The notes: a model not told the origin generated them from the sequence alone. A stretch of DNA of 64,000 nucleotides from VGSG01 sp040756375 (GCA_040756375.1 JBFLZC010000012.1:62001-126000), one strand, 5' to 3'. Shown: positions 26,504 to 36,352, counted from the stretch's first letter. Numbers and translations: made by a program.

Positions 26504-27949
26504 ATGGCTGTAGGAAAAATAGTGCAGGTAATCGGTCCGGTTGTCGACGTCCAGTTTCCTGAGGGCGAGCTTCCGACACTTTTCAATGGCCTCATGATTA
26601 CGAACCCCGCGATCAACGACGAGCCGGACAACCTTATAGTTGAGGTTGCCCAGCACCTCGGGGACAACATAGTCCGCACCATCGCGATGGACACCACCGA
26701 CGGCCTCGTGCGTGGAATGACCGCGAAGGACATGGGCAGCCCGATTACGGTTCCGGTGGGCAAGGGCGTGCTCGGCCGCATCGTGAACGTGGTGGGACGA
26801 CCTGTGGACGAACTGGGACCGGTCACCACGGAAGAGAAGCGACCCATCCACAAGGCCGCGCCATCTTTTGAAGAACAGGTGACGGACATCGCCATCCAGG
26901 AAACCGGCATCAAGGTCGTTGACTTGATTGCGCCGTTCATGCGGGGCGGCAAGATCGGTTTCTTCGGCGGCGCGGGCGTGGGCAAGACGGTGTTCATGAT
27001 GGAGATCATCAACAACATCGCCAAGCAGTTCGGTGGAACTTCCGTGTTTGCGGGTGTGGGCGAGCGTTCGCGTGAAGGGAACGACCTGTACCTGGAAATG
27101 GGCGGCACGCTTCCTGGTAGGCCCAAGCGTGAAGGCGAGAAGGTTATCGACCGTGCTGCTCTGATCTACGGCCAGATGAACGAGCCCCCCGGAGCTCGTG
27201 CCCGAGTGGCGCTGACAGCTCTGACCGTCGCTGAGTATTTCCGCGACGAGATGAATATGGACGTGATGCTCTTCATCGATAACATCTTTCGATTCACCCA
27301 GGCGGGTTCAGAGGTTTCAGCTCTCTTGGGCCGCATGCCTTCTGCGGTGGGTTACCAACCGACCCTGGGCACGGACATGGGCGAGCTTCAGGAGCGGATC
27401 TGCTCCACCAAGAACGGGTCCATCACTGCTGTGGAGTGCATCTACGTGCCTGCGGACGACCTCACCGACCCTGCGCCGGCAACGACCTTTGCGCACTTGG
27501 ATGGAACCGTCGTGCTTTCACGGCAGGTCGCAGAGCTCGGCATTTATCCCGCGGTCGATCCGCTCGATTCCACCTCTCGAATTCTTGATCCGAGGGTCGT
27601 GGGCGAGGAGCATTACCAGGTTGCTCGACAGGTTCAGCTCATTCTCCAGCGGTACAAGGACCTGCAAGACATCATCGCGATTTTGGGCATGGACGAGCTC
27701 TCCGAGGGCGACAAATTGGTCGTCACCAGGGCGAGAAAGATCCAGCGCTTCCTGTCGCAGCCATTCCACGTTGCCGCAGAATTCACCGGCGCCGCAGGAA
27801 AGTACGTGAAGGTTGCGGACACGGTGGCCGGCTTCAAGGAGATCGTCGAAGGCAAACACGATCATCTGCCCGAGCAGGCTTTTTACATGGTCGGCGACCT
27901 CAACGAGGTTATAGAGAAAGCCGAGAGACTGGCAAAGGCAGCCGCCTGA
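26504..27949 (+). CDS. atpD: ATP synthase F1 subunit beta
   Basis: A 481-residue catalytic subunit with Walker A GGAGVGKTV near residue 155, the catalytic Glu in GVGERSREGNDLY, and MLFIDNIFRFTQAGSEVSAL as Walker B. The ribosome site AGGAGG lies well placed before the ATG. Confidence 0.98.
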   Translation: MAVGKIVQVIGPVVDVQFPEGELPTLFNGLMITNPAINDEPDNLIVEVAQHLGDNIVRTIAMDTTDGLVRGMTAKDMGSPITVPVGKGVLGRIVNVVGRPVDELGPVTTEEKRPIHKAAPSFEEQVTDIAIQETGIKVVDLIAPFMRGGKIGFFGGAGVGKTVFMMEIINNIAKQFGGTSVFAGVGERSREGNDLYLEMGGTLPGRPKREGEKVIDRAALIYGQMNEPPGARARVALTALTVAEYFRDEMNMDVMLFIDNIFRFTQAGSEVSALLGRMPSAVGYQPTLGTDMGELQERICSTKNGSITAVECIYVPADDLTDPAPATTFAHLDGTVVLSRQVAELGIYPAVDPLDSTSRILDPRVVGEEHYQVARQVQLILQRYKDLQDIIAILGMDELSEGDKLVVTRARKIQRFLSQPFHVAAEFTGAAGKYVKVADTVAGFKEIVEGKHDHLPEQAFYMVGDLNEVIEKAERLAKAAA

Positions 27950-27962
27950 TCGGGAGGCATTG

Positions 27963-28379
27963 ATGGCGAAGAAGTTCAAGGTCGAAGTTGTCACCCCTCA
28001 GGGGGTGGTGCTCGATAAAGAAGTGGAAGAGATCATTGCTCCGGGCGTGATGGGCGAGTTCGGTGTGCTCATTGGGCACACTCCCATGCTCACGTTCATC
28101 AAGCCTGGTATCTTCTCCTATCTGGATGAGAACAACGAGTTTGTGAAGTTCGTGGTAGGCGATGGGTTCTGCGAAGTGCTCAAGGATTCGGTTACGGTCC
28201 TTGTGGAAGAAGCTCAAAGGACGGAAGAGATCGACCCTAATGAAGCCACCGCTGAGCTCCTGGACCTGGAAACCAAACTCAATGCGTTGAATTCCGGAGA
28301 AGATCCGGAGGAGTATGCTCGAATCACCGCCAGGATGAAAGTCGCTCGTCAAAAGGTGGCAGCCGCGAAGAAGAGCTGA
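27963..28379 (+). CDS. atpC: ATP synthase F1 subunit epsilon
   Basis: A 138-residue epsilon subunit: beta-sandwich (VEVVTPQGVVLDKEVEEIIA, GEFGVLIGHTPML) and two C-terminal helices. I choose the ATG at 27963 after GGGAGG rather than the TTG one codon earlier. It ends the operon. Subunits a and c are not present and must lie elsewhere, as in many Desulfobacterota. Confidence 0.95.
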   Translation: MAKKFKVEVVTPQGVVLDKEVEEIIAPGVMGEFGVLIGHTPMLTFIKPGIFSYLDENNEFVKFVVGDGFCEVLKDSVTVLVEEAQRTEEIDPNEATAELLDLETKLNALNSGEDPEEYARITARMKVARQKVAAAKKS

Positions 28380-28974
28380 CAGCAGTAGTTTACCAACTGC
28401 CATAGCCAAGACGCTACAACGAATCATGAAAGCGCTCGGCTTCGGCGAGCACTCCGGGGCTTCGCCTCGGAGATGGGCAGCAAGAGCGCATCATTGCGCA
28501 ATAATTTGGAGGGGAGACTCATCTCCCCTCCAAACCTCCCCATACGTAGACCCGATCAACGGCGCCTCATGCCGACCACTCTCATAGGAGCGCCCGAGAA
28601 TTTTGAGAGGTCTCGCTTGTGGCACCATGTGGCCGCTGAGCAGAAGGCCTCTTTTCTTTTTGGAGAGTGAGTCGCCCAGTACTGCGCTCACCTAAACATC
28701 AGATTCCCATTGACACCTCAATTGCTTCTCAGTAATCTTGTACTTAGGGAATTCGCAGTTCCTGAAGCCACTTTTACTGATAGTCAGTGATGCAGCACCG
28801 AGGGTGTTTCCCCTCCTGCGGGACTCCTGAGAAGGCGGACCTTTCTAGAGTTCAACGCAATTTGTGGGAAGACTTCAGGGCCGAAACTGATTCTTGGCCT
28901 TCGATAGGCGGTTTTCTTCCTATCCACTTTCACATCTCGATCAAACGGCCGACCAATATCGCGGGGGATTACCA
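28380..28974. other. Gene-free stretch with a hairpin cluster after atpC
   Basis: No believable gene in 595 bases. Four short hairpins follow one another at 28431-28534: GCTCG/CGAGC, CTCCGGGGC/GCCTCGGAG with one G-T pair, GCGCA/TGCGC, and a perfect 13-bp stem TTTGGAGGGGAGA (28505-28517), loop CTCA, complement to 28534. None is followed by a T-run. They could stop or stabilise the atp transcript. The remainder (28535-28974) should contain the promoter of the giant repeat gene; I cannot point to clear boxes. Confidence 0.6.
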
Positions 28975-31900
28975 ATGAAAAACGGAAAAGGCATCGTAAA
29001 TACTATAGTTGCCCTGGTAGCGGCTTTTGCGTTTGTCACTGCCTTGGCCGATTTCAGTAGCGCGGCAAGCAGGGCGAGATCGCATACAGCGCCGGGCACT
29101 CCCGCGCCGACAACGAAAACCGAAGTCGATAAGAACGGTCACACCCACACTACGATCACAGCACATAACGGAACTGTCCTGAGTAAGGTGGAGACCGATA
29201 AGAACGGAAAGATCGTCTCCTCGTACAAATGGGAGCGGAGCGTGTACGGGGGCGCTCTCGAGACCTCTTTCAAGACCAATACCGATGGAACCACGACCAC
29301 TACGGTTAAAGATTCATATTTGCAAAGCGAGACCGTCAAAACCACGGGAAAAGACGGCAAGGTGCTGCGTACCGTGGAAACGGACAAGGGCGGCAACGTT
29401 TCCACAACCATTATGGGAGCCGACGGGAAAGCCGCAAGTATCGAGCAGAAGGACAAGAGCGGCAAGGTAATCTCCACATTCAAAGTTGAGAAGGACAAAT
29501 CCGGGAACCCTGTGGAGACCTCGTTCAGAATCAATCCTGATGGAGGCACCACTACTACGGTAAAAAGCAAGGCCGGAACCACGTACGAGTCCAAGAATGC
29601 CGATCAAAAGCCTGTATACGTTATTCAGTTCGATGCCGACGGGAAACACGTACAGACGGTGCACACCAGTTATGACAAAGCCGGCACCACCACGATAAAA
29701 GTTAATCCGGACGGATCGCGTGTTGAGACGGTAAAGAGCAAGAGCGGGACCTCGGAAGTGACTAAGGGACCTGACGGTAAAGTCCTCAAAGCGATAGAGC
29801 GGGATGCCAACGGGAAGACGCTCAAATACACAACGACGACCTATGACAAAGACGGCAACGTCACCACGAAGACCCAGGATAGGAAGGTCTTGAGCGAGGT
29901 TGTAACGGACAAGAACGGCAAGATCGTCTCCTCCTACAAACTAGAGCAAGATGGGATGAAGGTCGAGACGTTCAAAATCAATCCTGATGGAAGCACCTTC
30001 AGTGAGGTGAAAAGCAAGGACGGGAGCAAAACTGAGACCAAGGCCCCCGATGGGAAGATCACGACTAAAAGCACAGGACCCGATGGGAAGATCTTGAGCG
30101 AGTTGGAAACGGACAAGAATGGAAAAATCCTGTCTTCTTACAAGGTAGAGAAGGACAAGTCCGGCAACACGCTCGAGACGCGCCTGAAGGTAAACCCTGA
30201 CGGAAGCACCCTTAGTTCGGTCAAAGATAAGAATGGCACCAAAACCGAGGACAAGAGACCCGATGGCAAGGTCACCACAACAGTCTCGGGACCTGATGGG
30301 AAACTGGTGAGCATGGTTGCGACGGACAAGAGCGGGAAGATCCTTGAGTCGTACAAGGTAGAGAAGGACAAGTCCGGCAACCCTGTAGAAACCAGGGTAA
30401 CCTACGACGCGGGCGGAAACAGCACGACATTGACAAAGACCAAGAGCGGAACGTCTGAGATCGGGAAGAGTGCTGATGGAAAGCTCCTCGGCGCGATAGA
30501 GCGGGATCTCGGTGGGAAGATCGTACAGCGCACGGAAGCAAGTTATGACTCGCATGGCAAACTGACGACAACAATCACGGGTTCTGATGGGATACTCGTG
30601 AGCAAGGTCGAGACGGACAAGAGTGGCAAGCTCCTTTCTTCGTACAAAGTCGCGAAGGACAAGTCCGGCAATCCGGTCGAAACCTCGGAGACGTACTATC
30701 CAGACGGAAAGATCAGCGCCACGGTGAAGAGCAAGAGCAAGACCTCTGAGGTCATGAAAGGGGCTGATGGAAAGGTCTTGCAGTCCGTGGAGACAGAGCT
30801 GGATTCCAGCGGGAGGATGGTGAGTAAGGTTTGGAAGTCCAGCACGGGCGACGTTGTCGAAACCAAGGTAAAGTATGCGCCTAACGGAAACAGTACCACC
30901 ACAGTAAAGAGCAACAGTGGAACCTCCGAGACCATTAAGCAGGCTGACGGGAAGGTCCTTAATGAGGTGAAAACCGATAGGAGCGGCAATATAACCGCCT
31001 CTTACAAGTTCGAGAAGGACAAGTCCGGGAACACAATCGAGACGACCTTGAAGGACGGCATTAAGGGAACAGTCACAAAAGGACCCGACGGCAAGATCTT
31101 AAGTTCAGAAGAAAAGGATAAGAGCGGCAAGGTGGTCTCCTCTTACTATCTTAAGAAAGACAAGTCGGGAGACACGGTCGAGGTGTCGCATAAAACCAAC
31201 TCTGACGGTAGCAGCGTCACTTCGACGAAGGACAAGCGTGGGGCCTTGAGTGTAACCCAGAAGCCTGATGGAACGACGATATACTCTACTACTGGGCCGG
31301 ACGGGAAACTTCTAAAGACCAGCACGTATGAGAAAGACAAATCCGGCGGCAAGGTTGAGACCGAAGTGCAGTACCGCCCTGACGGAAGTACCACTACGGT
31401 AAAGGATAAGAATGGCACCACCGTCACGCGTGTTACCGAGACGGCAGGTGAGAAAAGGTTATACGTAGCGGAAAGCGACGCCAAAGGACAAACAATAAAG
31501 ACTACGCTCACGACCCAGACTACGGACGGGGTAACCAAGACAAGCGTTACAGGCCCCGACGGCAAGCTCCTCAGCGACGTGCACACGGAGAAGAGCGGAA
31601 AAGTCATCTTCTCCTCATCCAACACCTATAACGATGACGGAAGCTATACCAGCACGGGAATCGGGACGGACGGCAAGAGCTACGTAACCGTCAAGGATAA
31701 GGCCGGGAAGACCATTTCAAGAACAAGCGCTGGCGAGGGTGGTGCCCAGCACGCCACGACGTGGGATGGCAAGGGTGGGTGGAAGAGTGTGGATACGAAG
31801 GGCGGAGCTTTCCAAACGAGTTTTGAGCGTATTCTCAACACGGACGGAACAAAACAAGACACGAGGATTTCTGCCGATGGCAGTACAAGGGTCACGAACC

Positions 31901-32955
31901 GCGACAGCATGAACAGAGAGATTTCGTACGTCTTGCGCGACGCTTCGGGCACGGCACTCAATGTGTCTTTTTACACATATGACGAGTCCGGCGGAAGAAC
32001 CAGGACGACCACCTATCCTGACAACAGAATCGTGAATGCCAAGTATCGGGCCGACGGCAAAGTAACGGAACAGACATGGATCGATGGATCAGGCAAAATC
32101 ACGCAAGCCGCAACCTACACATACGATCAGGCGGGCCAGAGAACAGGGGCCACGCAAACGGACGCAACCGGAAAGACCTCTATCTACAGGTACGAGGGCG
32201 AAAAGAGTATATTTGTGTCCGAGAAAATGGGACCTCCTCCCACGGTCCCGGCGGATTTGCCCATAGCATCGTCAAGAAAGCCTTCCACAGGCGCCGCAGC
32301 TGTCTCGCCCGGGCCGGCTGCGACTAAGTCAGCCGCGGGAGCGAGCCCAGGGGTGCCTTCGAAGTCGAGTACACCCCAAACGGCAAAGACCGGGACACCG
32401 CCAACTTCCTTCGCGGGGAAGCCTGCCGTTAAGATAGACCCGCCAGGAACGCCGCCAGGATATGATCCCGCGACCTATGACCCGCCAGGAAAGCCGCCGG
32501 TAGCTACTCCATCGACCACCGCCGGCTCGTCGAAAGTGACAAGCAAAGGCTCCACGACCGGGACCGCTTCAACGAAGACTACGACGGACGCCAAGGCGTC
32601 CTTGAAGCCGGCCGACTTTGGGGCGAAGAAGGATTCCGGAACAGTGCAAGCGGCCAAAGTCCAACCTTCGGCGGCTCCGACCAAACAAACAGGCTCGACC
32701 TCTACGCCGACGACTACGAGCAAAACCGGCGTTACACCCGCGGCCACCGGCGCGCAAGCTACGAAAGCCCCAACTCCGGCTGCCACAGTGAAACAGACTA
32801 CTCCGGCTGCGGCGACTACGACGACCAAGCCAAGCGTCACGCAGGCTCAAACCGGAGCTGACACAACTGCGCAAAAAACAACGACGCAGCCGGTGCAAAC
32901 AGTGCCTGTGGTTCAGCCTGTCCGACCCCCTGTGGCGACTCCAGGCAGGAAATGA
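28975..32955 (+). CDS. Giant secreted D-x-x-G repeat protein (YD/RHS-like), paralogue 1
   Basis: 1326 residues from the ATG at 28975; an upstream in-frame ATG at 28894 would spoil the signal peptide. A signal peptide (IVNTIVALVAAFAFVTALA, cleavage near SSA-A) is followed by about 1040 residues of degenerate repeats. Units of roughly 10-25 residues turn on D-K-[SN]-G, PDGK or NPDGS; I count about 17 DK[SN]G motifs. Blocks such as YKVEKDKSGN recur. The last repeats have YD-repeat flavour (YTYDQAGQR, TYDKDGN). From about residue 1085 the chain becomes a Thr/Pro/Ala/Lys tail ending PVVQPVRPPVATPGRK. No enzyme or toxin domain, LPxTG or membrane anchor is seen. Fold (beta-wrap like RHS shells) is inference. 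Function unknown; a close paralogue follows. Confidence 0.85.
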   Translation: MKNGKGIVNTIVALVAAFAFVTALADFSSAASRARSHTAPGTPAPTTKTEVDKNGHTHTTITAHNGTVLSKVETDKNGKIVSSYKWERSVYGGALETSFKTNTDGTTTTTVKDSYLQSETVKTTGKDGKVLRTVETDKGGNVSTTIMGADGKAASIEQKDKSGKVISTFKVEKDKSGNPVETSFRINPDGGTTTTVKSKAGTTYESKNADQKPVYVIQFDADGKHVQTVHTSYDKAGTTTIKVNPDGSRVETVKSKSGTSEVTKGPDGKVLKAIERDANGKTLKYTTTTYDKDGNVTTKTQDRKVLSEVVTDKNGKIVSSYKLEQDGMKVETFKINPDGSTFSEVKSKDGSKTETKAPDGKITTKSTGPDGKILSELETDKNGKILSSYKVEKDKSGNTLETRLKVNPDGSTLSSVKDKNGTKTEDKRPDGKVTTTVSGPDGKLVSMVATDKSGKILESYKVEKDKSGNPVETRVTYDAGGNSTTLTKTKSGTSEIGKSADGKLLGAIERDLGGKIVQRTEASYDSHGKLTTTITGSDGILVSKVETDKSGKLLSSYKVAKDKSGNPVETSETYYPDGKISATVKSKSKTSEVMKGADGKVLQSVETELDSSGRMVSKVWKSSTGDVVETKVKYAPNGNSTTTVKSNSGTSETIKQADGKVLNEVKTDRSGNITASYKFEKDKSGNTIETTLKDGIKGTVTKGPDGKILSSEEKDKSGKVVSSYYLKKDKSGDTVEVSHKTNSDGSSVTSTKDKRGALSVTQKPDGTTIYSTTGPDGKLLKTSTYEKDKSGGKVETEVQYRPDGSTTTVKDKNGTTVTRVTETAGEKRLYVAESDAKGQTIKTTLTTQTTDGVTKTSVTGPDGKLLSDVHTEKSGKVIFSSSNTYNDDGSYTSTGIGTDGKSYVTVKDKAGKTISRTSAGEGGAQHATTWDGKGGWKSVDTKGGAFQTSFERILNTDGTKQDTRISADGSTRVTNRDSMNREISYVLRDASGTALNVSFYTYDESGGRTRTTTYPDNRIVNAKYRADGKVTEQTWIDGSGKITQAATYTYDQAGQRTGATQTDATGKTSIYRYEGEKSIFVSEKMGPPPTVPADLPIASSRKPSTGAAAVSPGPAATKSAAGASPGVPSKSSTPQTAKTGTPPTSFAGKPAVKIDPPGTPPGYDPATYDPPGKPPVATPSTTAGSSKVTSKGSTTGTASTKTTTDAKASLKPADFGAKKDSGTVQAAKVQPSAAPTKQTGSTSTPTTTSKTGVTPAATGAQATKAPTPAATVKQTTPAAATTTTKPSVTQAQTGADTTAQKTTTQPVQTVPVVQPVRPPVATPGRK

Positions 32956-33034
32956 GATAATGGAGGTGACTTGCTGCGGTTAAATGACGTATTCTTGGAC
33001 TGTACGGAGACTGGGCTCCGCAAGGAGGTACACA

Positions 33035-36000
33035 ATGACGAGTAGCAAGCTGGCAATGACTGCACTGGTGGTTTGCCTTTTGCTGATGCCCTTCTCCGAT
33101 GCAGGTAATGCTGCAAGCAGGGCCAGAAAGTACGCGCCATCAGGGGCCTCGGGGGAAACTACGGCCACTAAAGTTGACAAAGACGGCCGGCCGGTAGAGA
33201 TCGTTAAGAAAGACCAATCCGGAAAGGTGGTGGAAAGGCGTACTCTTGAGTACGACAATCAGGGTAACAGCGTGGCGACAACCAGGGGGCCTGATGGCAA
33301 GGTCGCGGGCACGGAAAGTCGAGATAAGTCAGGAAAGCTCCTCGGAAGTACCTCGGTGCAATATTCAAGCGATAATGTCATTACATCCACAAAGGATGTT
33401 CAGGGCCGAGTGACTGCATCCAGCACGGTGGACAAAGGCGGTCGCCTAGTGAGCGAATCCGCTGTGACGTACGACAAAGCCGGAAACGCTCTGACCATAA
33501 CGACGACGAAGAACAAGGACGGGACAGTTACGGTGGAAAGTCGAAATGCGGCCGGTCATAGGGAGGTTATCGTCAGACATTCGGACGGACGCGAAATCAG
33601 TTCCCGGGCCTGGCAGGGTTCTTCGAGTGGATCAACATCAACTACCCCATATCGGGAATCAATCACAACTTATGACAAGCAGGGTAACAGCACTACGACA
33701 ACTTCGTATCCAGGAGGCAACAAGGAAACCGTAAATCGGGATAAATCAGGAAAGTTCGTGAGCAGTACCTCGGTGCAGTATTCAGGCGACATTGTCATTA
33801 CATCCTCGAAAGATGCCCATGGCCTAAATAACTTTTCGCGGACAGTGGACAAGAGTGGTCGTCTAGTGGCCGAAGTGACATATGATCAAGGCGGTAACGC
33901 AATTTCCTATCATAAGATTGAGAAAGACAAATCCGGGAGCACGTTCGAAACGACGTTCAAAGAGGGCAAGAGTTCGGCTGTCACAAGGGGACCAGACGGA
34001 AAGATCCTGAGTGAAGTGACGATTCCCGACAGGATCGCCAATGAGACTCTCTTGGCCCATCAAGATCCGTCCAGGAAGTCTAAAGCCGAATTTGATCTTA
34101 AGCGGTATGACATTAACGCACTGAAACCGGGTGAAACTCCCACTCGTCCGTCCCTTCAGGATATGGTCGTACCCTCACATATTCAAGGCGTGGCGAACCT
34201 GATGGGAATTTCGGTTCCCGCCCCTCCTAGCGCGGACCGGTGGGCTGATGCCCGATTTGGGACAATATTCAGTCATTTGGCTCAGGCCCAGGACCAAGGC
34301 GCTGGAGGTTCCACGTTATATCATGGGGGCCTGCTGAACGGGTCTGGTTTGCTGAAGACGGAGAGCATGTCGGGCATGTCGGCGTTTGTAAAGGATAAGA
34401 TCGGAGGTAGCTCTACCGAAAGCGGCGCCATGTCGGCAAGTGACATACTTTCACGAGTTGCTTCCGGAAAGAGATCCCTGACAGGCTTCCCTGAACTTCC
34501 CACTATCAGACAGGATTCACAGGGAAATTCAATCGCCACCACTCGTCACCCTGACGGCAGCAAGACTGCCATAAAGCAAGACCGTGATGGTCGTATACTC
34601 AGTTGGCAAGAATTGGCCCCGAACGGTAAACTTGTGAGCAATTCAGTGACCACATACGATTCTTGGGGCAATGGCCAAAGGAGAACCACAGGACCTGATG
34701 GGAAACTGACGTTAAGCGAAACTCTGGACCACTTGGGTAGGCAGTTAACCGTCACCAAGCTTGACCTTCAGGGAAAAGTGGTTGCAAGCCGGAATTGGAA
34801 GTATCTTCCCGACGGAGGAGCTGAAGCCGTAACCCATGCGGCAGGGAATACCGAGACTGTTTCTTACAATGCAAAGGGTAACCTCACGAGCCAGTCACGT
34901 AGGGATTCTGCGGGTAAAGTTTGGGGGACCGATGTGTTCACCTATGGCGCGACTGATCAAATGACGAGTCACGTCAAAACGACACCATCGGGGACTCAAA
35001 TCTCCGACTACGCTACAGGGGGAAACCTGACAAGTAGAGTGTCTAAGGATTCGGCGGGCAAAGTACTAATGTCTGAGAAATGGACGTACGATCGCGCAGG
35101 CAAGGTGGCGAATTATGAATCAACAGGATCTCTGCTGTCATCGCAACTCATGAAGAACTCAAGCGGTACGAGCATCATGGGGAAGAGTATTACGTATCTT
35201 CCGGACGGCGGTAGCATTGCTACGACCAAGGGCCCCAATGGGCAGATTACCGGCACCGTTGTGACGGATAAGAATGGAAAGCCCACCAAGACCACGGTGT
35301 TGACCTACGGCAAGGACGGCAAGTTGTCGAGCACGGAAACGGTGACGTTTAATGACAAAGGGCAAGTAGCAAGTCATACTAAGACCCAAGCGGACGGCAA
35401 GACAGTAAGTGTGGCTGCAACCGCCCCTTCAGGAGCTAAACCATCCACACCAACTATGACAAAGCCAGCCACTCCCGTAGGCGGATCCGTTGTCCCCGGG
35501 AAGTTGCCTGCATCAGGACCGGGCCAGGCAACAACACCAAAGACTGGGAGCACCGCTGCTACCAAAGCCATTGACCTCAAAGCGCCTTCCTTTGCTGATA
35601 AGACAACGACGCCCACAACTACGTCTCCTGCTTCCACGACCACGGGGAAGCCACCAACAGACGCGACTAAGCTGGGCGGAACCGCAACGGTGAAGCCGAG
35701 CGTCACACCCGCGACCACGGGCGCGCAATCCGCGAAGGTCCAACCATCGACCACCACGGTAAAGCAGACAACTTCAGCTAGTACCACAACTTCAACCAAG
35801 ACAACCACGGATCCCAAGGCGTCGTTGAAGCCTGCCGAATTCGGAGTAAAGAAGGACTCCGGGACAGGGCAAACTGCCAAAGTCCAACCATCGGCTACTA
35901 CGACGGCCAAACAGTCAACGTCTACGTCGACAACGACGACGGTCAAGTCCGGCGTCGCGCCGGTGAGTACAAGCGCGCACTCCGCGAAAGTTCAACCCTC

Positions 36001-36175
36001 GTCTGCTACGGTGAAACAGACCACTCCCACCTCGACTACAACAACCAAATCAAGCGGTACGAAGGCTCAGACCGCCGCTGAAACGGCCACACAGAAGACC
36101 ACTACACAACCGGTTCAAACAACGCCTGTGGTTCAGCCTGTCCGTCCGCCCGTGGCAACCCCAGGCAGGAAGTAA
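33035..36175 (+). CDS. Giant secreted D-x-x-G repeat protein, paralogue 2
   Basis: 1046 residues from the ATG at 33035, chosen because AAGGAGG lies seven bases upstream and a signal peptide follows (LAMTALVVCLLLMPFSDAG, cleavage before AASRAR). Repeats like those of the preceding gene (YDKAGNALT, GPDGKVAG, DKSGKL) fill residues 40-330 and 490-790. Between them, about 328-490, is a non-repeat island (RPSLQDMVVPSHIQGVANLM) rich in Ser, Gly and Ala. The tail, about 792-1046, matches the first protein box by box, including KASLKPAEFGVKKDSGT and the last 16 residues. It starts 79 bases after paralogue 1 and ends at a strong terminator, so the two are probably one operon. Confidence 0.85.
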   Translation: MTSSKLAMTALVVCLLLMPFSDAGNAASRARKYAPSGASGETTATKVDKDGRPVEIVKKDQSGKVVERRTLEYDNQGNSVATTRGPDGKVAGTESRDKSGKLLGSTSVQYSSDNVITSTKDVQGRVTASSTVDKGGRLVSESAVTYDKAGNALTITTTKNKDGTVTVESRNAAGHREVIVRHSDGREISSRAWQGSSSGSTSTTPYRESITTYDKQGNSTTTTSYPGGNKETVNRDKSGKFVSSTSVQYSGDIVITSSKDAHGLNNFSRTVDKSGRLVAEVTYDQGGNAISYHKIEKDKSGSTFETTFKEGKSSAVTRGPDGKILSEVTIPDRIANETLLAHQDPSRKSKAEFDLKRYDINALKPGETPTRPSLQDMVVPSHIQGVANLMGISVPAPPSADRWADARFGTIFSHLAQAQDQGAGGSTLYHGGLLNGSGLLKTESMSGMSAFVKDKIGGSSTESGAMSASDILSRVASGKRSLTGFPELPTIRQDSQGNSIATTRHPDGSKTAIKQDRDGRILSWQELAPNGKLVSNSVTTYDSWGNGQRRTTGPDGKLTLSETLDHLGRQLTVTKLDLQGKVVASRNWKYLPDGGAEAVTHAAGNTETVSYNAKGNLTSQSRRDSAGKVWGTDVFTYGATDQMTSHVKTTPSGTQISDYATGGNLTSRVSKDSAGKVLMSEKWTYDRAGKVANYESTGSLLSSQLMKNSSGTSIMGKSITYLPDGGSIATTKGPNGQITGTVVTDKNGKPTKTTVLTYGKDGKLSSTETVTFNDKGQVASHTKTQADGKTVSVAATAPSGAKPSTPTMTKPATPVGGSVVPGKLPASGPGQATTPKTGSTAATKAIDLKAPSFADKTTTPTTTSPASTTTGKPPTDATKLGGTATVKPSVTPATTGAQSAKVQPSTTTVKQTTSASTTTSTKTTTDPKASLKPAEFGVKKDSGTGQTAKVQPSATTTAKQSTSTSTTTTVKSGVAPVSTSAHSAKVQPSSATVKQTTPTSTTTTKSSGTKAQTAAETATQKTTTQPVQTTPVVQPVRPPVATPGRK

Positions 36176-36197
36176 GAGGGGCTAGTTACCGTAAACG

Positions 36198-36235
36198 AAA
36201 CAGGCTCACCCTATCAGGGTGAGCCTGTTTTATTC
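36198..36235 (+). terminator. Rho-independent terminator after the repeat-protein pair
   Basis: A perfect 14-bp stem, AAACAGGCTCACCC and GGGTGAGCCTGTTT, with loop TATCA, followed by TATTCT. It begins 22 bases after the second giant gene. It should end that transcript. Confidence 0.88.
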
Positions 36236-36352
36236 TAGAGCCATATCGAGAAGTTCTATCCGAATCGAATCGCGCTACCTGACCTGGCGAAAAAAGTTGA
36301 TCAACCAACAAAGCAGTCGAACGGAACAGCCCGAATCACCCTTGACCACGAA

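Noticed and set aside
29139..31961. Several minus-strand frames opposite the giant repeat gene
   Set aside because: They repeat the same complement pattern (Val/Leu/Ser-rich) and follow from the DNA-level repeats on the other strand.
32475..35946. Val/Ala/Gly-rich minus-strand frames opposite the Thr-rich tails
   Set aside because: ACx and CCx codon runs read backwards give Val/Gly/Cys runs; no gene signature.
28975..36175. The repeat genes as RHS/CDI-type toxin systems
   Set aside because: There is no RHS core box, no variable C-terminal toxin and no small immunity gene downstream on the same strand; the tails of both are the same.
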